A stretch of 64,000 bases of DNA from assembly GCA_033239125.1 (NCBI GenBank), contig BSWB01000001.1:25633501-25697500 (forward strand), read 5' to 3'. Shown here in pieces: positions 36,532 through 46,870 of this stretch. The DNA comes from Fagopyrum homotropicum. Taxonomy: Eukaryota > Streptophyta > Magnoliopsida > Caryophyllales > Polygonaceae. The notes beneath the pieces were generated by a model. It had not been told where the DNA came from and searched no databases. It saw only the letters and a list, made by a program, of their open reading frames with translations. A program made the position numbers and the translations under genes. Within the stretch, counting starts at the first letter, position 1. Every line of letters begins with the position of its first letter.

Positions 36532-38691
36532 GTGTTTGAGTTGAGAGATGCTGATCAGCCAGATGCACCGACTGCCACAGGTACGATCCAGATTCATGAC
36601 TTACTTGTACGAGTTTTATTTGATACGGGTGCTACACACTCCTTCATATCTGATGCATGCGTAGATAGGTTGTCCTTAGCTATTGTAGAGGGGATACCTT
36701 TTATGATAGGCTTACCTGATGGGAGTAAGGTAAGAGGGACTAGAGAGATCTTTGGATGTCCTGTTCGCATGGGAGGTCGAGACTGGCTAGTCAATTTTCT
36801 AGTCATGCCCTTAGCTCATGAGGATGTCATTTTAGGGATAGACTGGATGAGGAAACACGGAGCAGTCCTAGACATTGGTAGGAGGACAGTGACCGTTGCC
36901 ACGGAGGAGGGCCATAGAGTAATATTCCGAGGGTGGGACCTCGGAAAGTCAGGTACAGTTATCAGTGCAGTGAGAGCAGCGACACTGATAGCGCAGGGTT
37001 GTGAAGCCTTCTGGTGTTATGCCATGAAGGAAAGCAAGAGCCTGACTATAGAGGAGATACCTGTTGCATGCGAGTTTGCAGAGGTATTCAGTGATGACCT
37101 GCCAGGACTACCCCCACAGAGGAGCGTTGATTTCAGCATTGACTTGGAGCCGGGCACGAGACCTATCTCGAAGGCTCCGTACCGTATGGCACCTATAGAG
37201 CTGCTTGAGCTGAAGAAGCAGTTAGAGGAGCTAGCAGGGAAGGGTTTCATACGCCCTAGTGTGTCTCCTTGGGGTGCACCAGTGTTGTTTGTGAAGAAGA
37301 AAGACGGATCGATGAGGCTGTGTATAGACTACAAAGAGCTGAACAAGGTGACCATCAATAACAAGTACCTATTGCCACGCATAGATGACCTGTTGGACCA
37401 GTTGCATGGAGCATCGGTGTTCTCGAGGATAGACTTGAGGTCAGGTTACCACCAGTTGAGGGTGAGAGATCAGGACATACCTAAGACGACATTCCGGACC
37501 AGGTATGGTCATTATGAGTTCGTAGTGATGCCATTCGGGCTCACTAATGCACCAGCGGTGTTCATGGAGTTGATGAATGGGATATTCATTGACTTCTTAG
37601 ACCAGTTTGTAGTGGTCTTCATTGACGACATCCTAGTCTACTCTAGGAGTCGAGAGGAGCATGCCGGACAGTTGAGGACAGTACTGCATATTTTACAGGA
37701 TAGCCAGCTGTATGCTAAGCTATCCAAGTGTGAGTTTTGGATGTCAGAGGTGGCTTTCTTAGGTCACGTGGTGACTGCTGAGGGTATTAAGGTCGATCCG
37801 GCGAAGATTGAGTCAGTATCTTCTTGGCAACCTCCTAAGAATGTTAAGGAGGTTCGCAGCTTTCTAGGTTTAGCAGGTTACTACCGCCGGTTTGTAGAAG
37901 GGTTCTCTTTGATTGCCCGACCACTTACTTGTCTTCTTAGGAAGACCACTCGGTTTGTTTGGTCTGAGCCGTGTCAGCAGAGTTTTGAGGAGTTGAAGAG
38001 GAGATTGACGTCCGCTCCGATTTTAGCACAGCCTGAGGGTATTGATGACTTTGTGGTGTACAGTGATGCATCCAAGCTGGGCTTGGGGTGTGTTTTGATG
38101 CAGAGGGGTAAGGTCATAGCCTATGCGTCTCGCCAGTTGAAGACGTATGAAGAGAACTACCCCACACATGATCTAGAGTTGGCTGCAGTAGTTCATGCTC
38201 TTAAGATCTGGCGTCACTACCTCTATGGGGCGACATGTCAGATCTTTACAGACCACAAGAGTCTGAAGTACATATTCACTCAGAGAGAGTTGAATAACCG
38301 CCAGAGGCGGTGGTTATAGTTGATCAAGGACTTCGACCTTGAGATCCTTTACCACCCCGGAAAGGCGAATGTGGTAGCTGATGCTTTGAGCCGGAAGACG
38401 CCTAGAGAGAGGGCGATAGCCCGGTTGACAGTACAGCCACAGTTGCAGAGGGACTTGGCTTGGTTGGAGATAGAGGTTCAGTTTCCCGATACTGATGGTC
38501 AGTTGTCTACCATGGAGTTACTTCCTGATCTGTTGGATGAGATCCGACAAAAGCAGGAGACTTGCCCTACTTTGATCAGGATCCGAGACAGGATGTCTCG
38601 AGATGAGGCCCCACAGTTTACTATTGGTGCAGATGGAGTGATGAGACGTCAGGATCGCGTTTGTGTACCGTCAGACAGTGAGTTGAGATAG
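36532..38691 (+). pseudogene. pol: Tekay-type protease, reverse transcriptase and RNase H (element C), broken
   Basis: Protease active site LFDTGATHSFIS with Asp at 36622; RT from about 37140 with LCIDYKELNKVT, MPFGLTNAPAVF and the catalytic FIDDILVYS at 37618-37644; connection region with FLGLAGYYRRF near 37860; RNase H with YSDASKLGLG (38058), the Glu-containing DLELAAVVHALK, and FTDHKSLKY. All main catalytic residues are present. The frame stops with TAG at 38317, just after the NNRQRRWL segment, resumes in phase and stops again at 38689 (TAG). It would copy element RNA into DNA in virus-like particles if intact, but with these stops it is dead. Confidence 0.93.
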
Positions 38692-39975
38692 AGGATACTA
38701 GGTGAGGCTCATGCTACCCTATACTCAGTACATCCTGGAGCAAGTAAGATGTACAAGGATGTGAGACGGTCCTTCTGGTGGGGTGGTTTGAAGCCCGATG
38801 TGACTCGATATGTAGCTCAGTGCGCGACCTGCCAGCATGTCAAGATTGAGCACCGTAGGTCTGGAGGGGAGCTCCACCCACTTCCAGTACCACAGTGGAA
38901 GTGGGAGGATATATCTATGGATTTTGTCACTAGTTTGAGACTCAGCAGAGGATTTGATGCTATTTGGGTAGTGGTAGACCGCCTGACAAAGACCGCACGT
39001 TTCATTCCGATTAAGGAAACGTGGCCGGTGAGTCGTCTGGCTGAGGAGTTCACCAGGCACATTGTGAGACTCCATGGGGTACCGAGGACTATCGTCTCTG
39101 ACAGAGATGGACGTTTTACCTCGAGATTTTGGCAGCAGGTACATACTGCTTTGGGGACGAGTCTCCACTTCACTACCGCCTATCATCCATAGACAGACGG
39201 ACAGTCTGAGAGGACCATTCAGACCTTAGAGGACATGCTTCGGGCGTGTGTACTAGATTGGGGACAGGTATGGCCAGATCATCTTCCACTGGTAGAGTTT
39301 TTGTATAATAATAGCTGGCACGCGTCGATTGGGATGGCTCCTTATGAGGCTTTGTACGGGCGGAGATGTCGTACACCATTATGTTGGGATGAGCCCAGCA
39401 GAGTTGATGGAGTAGCTCCAGATCAGGTACAGGATGACATCGCTTGGATTGCCCTAGTCCGAGAGCGGATGTTAGCAGCTCAGAGTCGTCAGAAGTCATA
39501 CGCCGACAAAAGGCGTCAACCTTTGGAGTTTAGAGTGGGTGCACAGGTGTGGCTGAGAGTGTCACCTACGAGAGGGGTCAGGCGTTTCGGCATTAAGGGG
39601 AAGCTGAGTCCCCGATATGTCGGACCTTTTGAGATCTTGGATAGAGTTGGAGAGGTGGCCTACAGACTAGCACTACCGCCGAGACTAGAGAGTGTCCATC
39701 CGGTCTTTCATGTATCTCAGTTGAGAGAGTACATTCCGGATCCGAGACACGTTATCAGCTACAAGGATCTGACAGTTGAGCCTGACCATACATTTGTAGA
39801 GTACCCAGTAGATGTCTTGGAGTGCTGTACCAGACGTCTGCGATCCAAGGAGATACCTATGTTGAGGATCCAATGGTCTAGGAGAGGAGTTGATGAGGCC
39901 ACTTGGGAGATGGAGGAGAGTATTAGACGTAACTACCCCGAGTTCCTTGCGAGGTTAGAGGTTACTTCTGTTTGA
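38692..39975 (+). pseudogene. int: Tekay-type integrase with chromodomain-like tail (element C), broken
   Basis: The zinc finger (H-H-C-C) spans HATLYSVHPG to CATCQHVK (38710-38840). The DDE core has SMDFVTSL (first Asp near 38930), IVSDRDGRF (second Asp near 39100) and the Glu in the SERTIQTLEDML segment (39208-39240). A TAG at 39190 interrupts YHP-TDGQSE, most simply a CAG-to-TAG change. The C-terminal part has a GPFEIL segment and ends in a chromodomain-type region (RSKEIPMLRIQW...EATWEMEE, 39840-39925), which places the element in the chromoviruses. In relatives that tail targets insertion through chromatin. Confidence 0.93.
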
Positions 39976-40152
39976 CGAGTTAGTACTCGGATGTTATGTT
40001 GTTTGACCTTTCAGGTTTTCATATTGATTTGAGTGATTCTGTCCTTTCGTGATACTTGTTTGTTGATGCCTGAGTAGCTGCTTGGTAGAAAACGAAAATG
40101 TCGAGAAAACTAATATATACCGAAAGAAATGTGTGAGTAAGGGAAACAATCT

Positions 40153-40183
40153 AAGTTTCGGGACGAAACTTCTTTTAAGGGGG
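40153..40183 (+). promoter_or_regulatory. Hairpin and polypurine tract of element C
   Basis: AAGTTTCG-GGA-CGAAACTT (40153-40171) then TTTTAAGGGGG; the 3' LTR starts at 40190. The 39976-40152 stretch is an untranslated tail without other features. Confidence 0.8.
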
Positions 40184-40189
40184 CACTGA

Positions 40190-41421
40190 TGTAATAACCG
40201 AAAATTTTAAGTCCTGGTAAATTGAAATTAACCAAAGTCCGATGAGACAATCGTAAATAAATAAATAAGTAACATAAAACGAGTTTAGTTCTATCATTTT
40301 ATGTGACCTAGATTCACATGTAATGATAAATTAAGTGACCAGAAATAATTTACGTATTTAAAATAAAAACAATAATTTACCTAGTACGGAATATAATTCC
40401 GCAAAATTTTTCCGCAAATGCCCTACCGATCCATACGAGGAACGGATCTCGCGTCAACTCGTTTTAATGAAGCCCAAGTGGGCCCAAATGGTATTGAGGA
40501 CTGCCGGCCCAGCCAACCCATTTCTTAACCTCTAACTAAAACATAATTAACTCTAACCCTAAATTACCCTAATCTAAACCTAGTCTAACCTTCCTCACCT
40601 GCCGCTGCTCTTCCCCATCCCTCTCTGTACTATCGATCGACCGCCGCAGCAAGAGACGCACCGGATTTACACCACCGAACCAGTGTACCACCGTGTCGAC
40701 CGCCGCCGACAGGACCCTGGTAAGGCCGCCGCCTCTCCCTCCTCGCCATTTTTCTCCATCGCGTGAATCTCGTTAACCTCGGCGCTGCTCCTCTTCGATC
40801 GACAGGAACCCAATCACGTTGTTGTTTCTGATAGTCCAGGACACCACTAACGCCGACCGGAGCACCAGCCAGACCGCCGTCCGCTTCCAGTCGCGCCGGT
40901 AAGTCTCAGCCCCCTTCTTCTTTACGCCTCTCTTCTTTCCGGTTATTGCTTCGAGTCCAACGAAGTTAACCCCCGTCCTGCGCAGTCGAGTGTCGGGTCT
41001 CACCTTGCTGCCAACCGCCGCAACCAACAGATCGACCACCAGTGAATGGCCACCGGAACGCCAGTGCACCGCCCTGCCGGACTGCAACCCCGGTAAGCCG
41101 GCTTCTCCGATCCTTCTCCCCACCTGCAGTACGTGTATATGTATAATTTGGATGTGTCTCTTACCCCTGCAGTACGCATATATGTATAGATTTGATGTGG
41201 CTCCTACCCCTGCAGTACATATATATGTATAGTTTAGATGTGTGTCTTACCCGTATATATGTATGGATTGATAGGTATAAGAGACGTAAGTGTGTATATA
41301 TATACGAGTACGGTGTTAATATAGGGTAAGAAAACGTGAATGGAGATACAAGATGTGTATGATTTAATTGGCTCGGAAAATATATATATATATAGGATAC
41401 ATATAAGTACATATGTACATT
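40190..41421 (+). repeat. 3' LTR of element C, left part
   Basis: TGTAATAACCG start after the polypurine tract. Interrupted at 41421 by the Athila element; ACATT (41417-41421) is the duplicated target. Confidence 0.95.
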
Positions 41422-43172
41422 TGTTCGCTCCAAACGGTGTGTGCAAGCTTTAAATTTATAACCCTAGACTTATACTTAAAACAAGGATGCGAACCCGCAG
41501 TGTACGGGTCAATCGTAGTAAAAGCAAGAAAATTCCAGGGGTCGATCACAGGGACTCGGTGAAACAAAGTCAATACGGTGTGCTTATGTCAATACTAACC
41601 ACAAGAGTGATTAACACAATCAAAGATGAATAAGAAGTCAATAAAGCAAACATGCAATTCTAGGGATTAAAGCATCTAGTTATGGTTCCAACTCAAGATC
41701 TATAGACAAGCGGACAAAGCTGAGATTTTTGCATGGGGAAGGTGTTACTAAAGTGGAGTAGATCACCGGGTAAGTCTCACTACACACTAATCCTAAACCG
41801 TAACTCCTATTACCGGGTTAGTCTCTAGGAATCAAGATAAAGAACTATAACCTCAAACTAACATACCATCTAAGGGAATAGAATCAACCTTTACCGGGTA
41901 AGTCTCAGGCTAACTCACAAAGATGGGATGGAAGCACACTCAAACCCCAATAAAGGATAACCCTTTATTACCTACACTTATGATCGTTGGTACACAAACT
42001 AAGGAATTACCGGGTAAGTCTCATCCTAAGCTTGCTTTGAACCAGGAAAGGTGTAATAAGAATAGGATTTGGCAAACTCTAACACTTAACTCTCAGTTAT
42101 GGGTCGGATAAGTCACCTCGGTCAGCCAGTTTCCACCTCGGCCGAAATGTTCATCGACTGAACGAGACGCTTAGGGTTAAGGTTAAAGACTCGAACTTTC
42201 AGGATCCTACTGGAATCTAAGATTATTCTATCATTGTTTTTCCCACAACCTTCAGCCAATCACCCTAGAATCACACAAGGAAATTAGCCACTCATCATCA
42301 TTATGAAAGTATTAAATATATGGGAAGAAGGTGAATATTTGAACAAGAAGAATTTAAGGAAAAGACTTCAATAACTGAATCAAATATCACGACAAAAGCG
42401 TTCCTTGGATAGCAATCCAACAAGACAAGACAACAAGTGAGGGGATTAAAGACAATCTTACAAAACCCTCCAAAAAGCTATAAAAGCTATGATCTTCAAC
42501 CTTTCTTCAACCTTCAAAAAGGTTCTTCAAATCTCCAAACTGGAGTATGCTGCTGCTGCGTAAAACCTTGATCGATGGGATAGCGTGATGTCCCGCTCTA
42601 AGCGGATTCCGGAATTATGGGAAATCCGACCCTTTTTATAGGAAAATAACCCTCCAAAGATAATAAATCTTAGAAAGATATTTTCCCATAAATATAGGTA
42701 AAATATATGATTCTGCATATCTCCTTCCTTCCAGGAGCCAAGCCCAAAAATATAAGATCACTTTCCAAATTTAAAAGATCTTATCCAAGAATAAAATATT
42801 CTCGCCGCGTCCTAGGTGTTCGCCTCGGTCGAGTCGGCGTCTCTGGATCGCCTCGGTCGAGATGAATCTTTGGTCAACCGAGGTGATCATAACTGAATGT
42901 GAAATCTCTCAAAACTGGTCCAAAGTAAATCTTTAATCCATGGCTATGCTCCCTGGATGCAGCTCCAATTGACTCATGACTCCTTTTGCTCCTTTTTGAT
43001 GCAAAACGTACCAAATTACCTGCAATTACAACAAAACTAGGTGTAGACCTCGATTCTTGCAAAGGTAGGTAAAATAGTAGTAAAATCACATAATGCACAT
43101 ACAAACATGCAGATTATGAAAGATAAAACGTCCAAACAAACCACAAAATATAGACTATAATTCATGCTATCA
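41422..43172 (-). repeat. 3' LTR of the Athila element (left end on this strand)
   Basis: 1751 bp. Contains four spaced copies of a TTACCGGGTAAGTCTC word (41765, 41810, 41891, 42007), several CACCTCGGTCGAGG-type words (42113, 42133, 42831, 42850) and a TATA-like GGGTCGGATTTCCC...TTTTATAGG region (42620-42645 on the plus strand). Confidence 0.95.
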
Positions 43173-44644
43173 AAATACCCCATACTTAGCCCTTGCTTGT
43201 CCCCAAGCAAGTTCCGCATATAGAAGACAAGATAGAATGGATTATAAGTCAAGAAAGTCAATGAAAAAGTCTTTCAAAAACATTTTATGGTGTGCAACTA
43301 TCATAGATCACTCTAAGAGAGTACTTCCTGGAATTAAAAACTCAACATGATCAAAACATTTTATAAATATAGGAAAGTTGTTCATCTTTGCATAAAATCA
43401 TAGAATGCATAATAAATCATAATTATCAAAATTAATCATGTATAATCCGATTTAAACCGCTAAGTCAATCCACAAGCTCAAGGTCTCAAGGGCTTCCCGA
43501 AAGAAAGGTTTAAGAAACGTGTAGGGTAGGGATGTATGTAAGGTAATGTGGTGCTAGAATCCGGGAAAAGGATGAACTTCACTTTCACTTTGACTTGCAA
43601 CATCTTCCACCAATAAGCTTTGCTTATTTCACACTTTTTCTTTTTACTTTACTTTTTGGGATGCATGGACAGAGGTGCACAATAACCGAAGCCTGGGAGA
43701 TTAGCAATCATCAATTTCTTGAGATGCATCAAACCCTTGATGCACATACCATGACCCGTTAGGAATATCGCTCAATCCTGACTTTGGTAAGACACAAACA
43801 CCCGGCTATGTGAATGGTGCCGAGTTACTCATCTTCATGATTGACTTCCCCAAACCTATTATTGCTTTCTAACACTTTCACTTCCAGCCACTTCTCAACT
43901 TAAACTCCACTTGCTTTCACCACTTTACTTGCTTCCAAATTCCCGGATAGGTAAAGGGAGGCAAAATGTATATGAGGGGCTAAGCATGATCAAGAAGAAG
44001 AAGAAGAAGAGAATGAATTGCCTTGGTCTTTCCAAGAAGAAAGTGAGAGAACTTAAGCTGCGGTGTCAACCTTCAAATTCAACATAATTTGGATAAAAAC
44101 AAAGTATTAAACATGCTAATAATTTCAAACAAAGCATTTAGCAACTTAAACATATTATAAAACCTTTCAAACACATAAAGAATTTAAAACCAGTAGGTAA
44201 ACAGAATCTTCACTGAGATCATATCCAGATAAGTAACACAAAAAATCGTTTTCGAAAACTCTCAGTTAAAACACCTCGGTCGAGGTGTTCTTGGTTCAAC
44301 CGAGGTGAAATGCCTCGTTTGGCCAGAATCTCCCCGGTCGAGGTCAAAAAATTTTTTTTTTTTTTTAAACCATTTTTTTTTCAGTTTCGACGTTTTTCTC
44401 AATCAAATAACCTGTATGCATGTATGTAATCTCAGATAAACATATAGAAGCGAAAGTGAAGCATAATAAGATCATAAATATCTATCAAAGTAGCATACAA
44501 TCATCAATAGTCAAATAACATATCCGCATACCCCATACTTGGGACACACTGTCCCAGTGGGTCAAAATAAGTCTAAACATGAGAGTACTCACCGGATAAA
44601 TGGCCGAACTGCATAAAAGAAAGTAAAGAAAATCTTGCAGCTCC
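43173..44644 (-). other. Untranslated 3' region of the Athila element
   Basis: No gene seen. It holds the polypurine tract beside the LTR (AAGTATGGGGTATTT on the minus strand, 43173-43187), a perfect 8-bp hairpin CTTGCTTG-TCCC-CAAGCAAG (43192-43211), a second tract-like AAGTATGGGGTAT (44527-44540) with a GGGACA-CAC-TGTCCC hairpin (44541-44555), a long T-run (44347-44365), and a CACCTCGGTCGAGGTG palindrome (44272). Confidence 0.75.
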
Positions 44645-46075
44645 TCAATAGTCTCGATCCGGTGGTGGTGGTGGTGGCGCATACGGATACTGAGCCGGGT
44701 CAAACGGATAGCCCATAGTCTGCTGGAACTGTAGCTCCATCATCCTGCGCTGATAGTGCTGCTCCTCTAACATCTGATGAGTCCAGCGGTCAATGTGTCG
44801 GTCCTGGGCAGCAAATCTCTCATGCATGTCCACAGTAAGGGCAGCATAAGAGTCTATCATCTGATCTGTCAGGTCGTCGATCCGGCGATGAACCTCAGAA
44901 TCTCTATGGCGGCGTGTCCGACGCCTAGCAGATCTAGCAGGAGGTGCAGCAGGTGCAGGCTCAGTATCCTCCTCGTTGTCCAAGTCTATAATCGGTGGCG
45001 CGCTCGTCCCTACAGTATCTGTCCCTGTATCCATCCGGACACCACCATCTCTCTCATCCATCGTCTCCTCGTCGTCGTCATCCTCCTCCTCCTCAGCAGG
45101 GGCAGTTGTTGCCTCTCTATGATCCTCCATCAGAGGAGCCCAAGCTGTCTGCCAGTACTGCGGGTCAAAGACTGTGAACTGTGCAGACCAGCGGATCCCC
45201 TGAGGTGCAGTCCGCTCCCAAGGCATGGCGACGTATGGAGTGGTCAAACCACGGGGAACCAGAATCCTCCGTGTGATCATCTCCTGTAATCCTAGCGGCT
45301 TCGGAGCCGCCACCACCGTGCAAACACTGAGGTCCATCCCGTGGTAGGTAGCGATATGGGTGACTAGACCTCCGCAGCAAATGTCTCCCTTCGCCTTGGC
45401 CTTGATCCTGTGCAGATCCTCTGCCAAGAGCAAGCCAAAGTCTGGGAAACCTCCTGTAACCATGCAGCAGAGGCTAAAAAGCTCGCCCTGTCTGATCTTC
45501 TGGGGCGTCTCAGTACACGCCAGAAGTGTCTCGCTGAAAATCCTATGGGCTAGTCTGAAAGCTGGGTGAAAGATGACCTTCTCCCTGGAATCTCCAGGGC
45601 GCCATCTGTCTGCATGCTCAGTAATATGGGCAATCTGCCCCCAGAACTCCCTAGCTACGGATCGGGAGGGGAAATCAGTGGCGGTGGGCTCAGAGAAACC
45701 AAAAATCTCTCTCCATATCTCTAAAGGAACTATGAAGTTCCGGTTCATCAACCGGTACTTCACAGACTGGTCTGTGAGGAGGTAGGAGAAGGAGTTAACA
45801 AACTCTAAGGTCGGCTCCAAGTAAGCTGGGGCTCGGATCTCAGTAAACTGATCCAGCCCGACAGTAGCAATCATCCTCCTAAGGTCAGCATCTAACCCTA
45901 GGCAATCAAAAGCCGACACGTCCAAAAATCGTGGTGCGATAACTGGGCGGCTAGCTATCCGCTCAAAGTCTACCCGGCATCTCTCGTGGATAACCGGGCG
46001 GTAAGGACGGGAAGAAGAGGAAGAAGGGGAGGGTGAGGATCTGTCTCTCAGGGCTAGGCGGCGATCGGAACTCAT
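44645..46075 (-). CDS. Athila ORF (ATHILA ORF-1 type, env position)
   Basis: Uninterrupted 476-codon frame downstream of pol in element direction, the position where Athila elements carry their extra ORF. The N-terminus is Ser/Arg-rich. The middle contains FLDVSAFDCLGLDADLRRMI, VNSFSYLLTD and VKYRLMNRNF...IFGF segments typical of the plant ATHILA ORF-1 family, and a C-rich ICCGGLVTHIA stretch. It then has an acidic Glu/Asp run (about residues 335-345), a basic Arg-rich patch and a proline-rich end. No clear signal peptide or transmembrane segment is seen, so an envelope role is not supported here. Its role in the family is unknown to me. The intact frame agrees with recent insertion. Confidence 0.8.
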   Translation of the reverse strand: MSSDRRLALRDRSSPSPSSSSSRPYRPVIHERCRVDFERIASRPVIAPRFLDVSAFDCLGLDADLRRMIATVGLDQFTEIRAPAYLEPTLEFVNSFSYLLTDQSVKYRLMNRNFIVPLEIWREIFGFSEPTATDFPSRSVAREFWGQIAHITEHADRWRPGDSREKVIFHPAFRLAHRIFSETLLACTETPQKIRQGELFSLCCMVTGGFPDFGLLLAEDLHRIKAKAKGDICCGGLVTHIATYHGMDLSVCTVVAAPKPLGLQEMITRRILVPRGLTTPYVAMPWERTAPQGIRWSAQFTVFDPQYWQTAWAPLMEDHREATTAPAEEEEDDDDEETMDERDGGVRMDTGTDTVGTSAPPIIDLDNEEDTEPAPAAPPARSARRRTRRHRDSEVHRRIDDLTDQMIDSYAALTVDMHERFAAQDRHIDRWTHQMLEEQHYQRRMMELQFQQTMGYPFDPAQYPYAPPPPPPDRDY

Positions 46076-46870
46076 TTTCGCTTTAACACTGTCAGACCAC
46101 CTCGGTCACTGACAAGACTCAAAAACACCTCGGTCGAGATGCAGTTCGATTGGACCGAGGCGCAGCAGTTACGATTTCAATTCTCAGAAATTCAGTTCTT
46201 TTCCCCCAGAAATCACTACAATTGCTTCCTATGGGGTACTTAAATCCTTTCTCAGCAATATTAGGGGCAACCAAAGCCCAAATCAAAGCGAACGAACGAG
46301 TTAGGGTTTCGACTTGTTTTACCTCGTTTCGGTCGATTCGCTCGATTTCTTTGCAGATCTGTTGTTGCAATCGATTCCTCTACCCTTCAATCACAGTTTA
46401 GAAGCAGAAATCTTCGAAAACGAGCAAGATCTGAGAGAGAGCGAAGTGGACTGTCACCGCGGTCGAGGTGGGTAAAAAAAGTGAAAAATAAATTTTTCCT
46501 CTTTTTATACTGTTCCTGGATCTGCTGTCACCTCGGTCGAGATGGTCTCGACTGGACCGAGGTGGTACGGACCGAGGTGGTTCTGCAGAAACCCTAGTCG
46601 CCTCGGTTGCTCAAGAATCAACTCGGTCGAGGTGCTCTGACAGTAACCGAGGTGCTTCTTTCTTCTCAGAATCTCGAACTTCCGTCCTTCCAGTTATGTT
46701 CCTTCGTTAGATGTTCCCTGTTGTCTGTCCAGAACGCCAAAAACAAAGCAAAGCAAAACAAAAACAAAAACTATCTAAGCTAGACTAGAAAACGGGAAAA
46801 GAAAGCAATACCTTGGGTTGCCTCCCAAGAAGCGCTTGATTTAAGGTCGCTAGCTGGACCATGATGCGTC
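46076..46870 (-). repeat. Spacer between pol and Athila ORF, rich in CCTCGGTCGAGG words
   Basis: Integrase would be expected before this point, but the DNA is non-coding. It retains the sequence seen at Athila pol ends (TGGGTTGCCTCCCAAGAAGC on the plus strand, 46816-46835). At least nine CACCTCGGTCGAGGTG-type or half-site words lie at 46097, 46126, 46152, 46456, 46528, 46554, 46569, 46600, 46621 and 46645. Confidence 0.8.

Noticed and set aside
41765..42022. CRISPR-like spaced repeats
   Set aside because: Four irregularly spaced words inside a plant LTR; wrong organism and spacing.
45165..45785. Plus-strand frames opposite the Athila ORF
   Set aside because: Shadows of the minus-strand 476-codon frame; no independent signal.
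44645..46075. Envelope glycoprotein
   Set aside because: Position fits, but I see no signal peptide or membrane anchor, so it is only called an Athila ORF.
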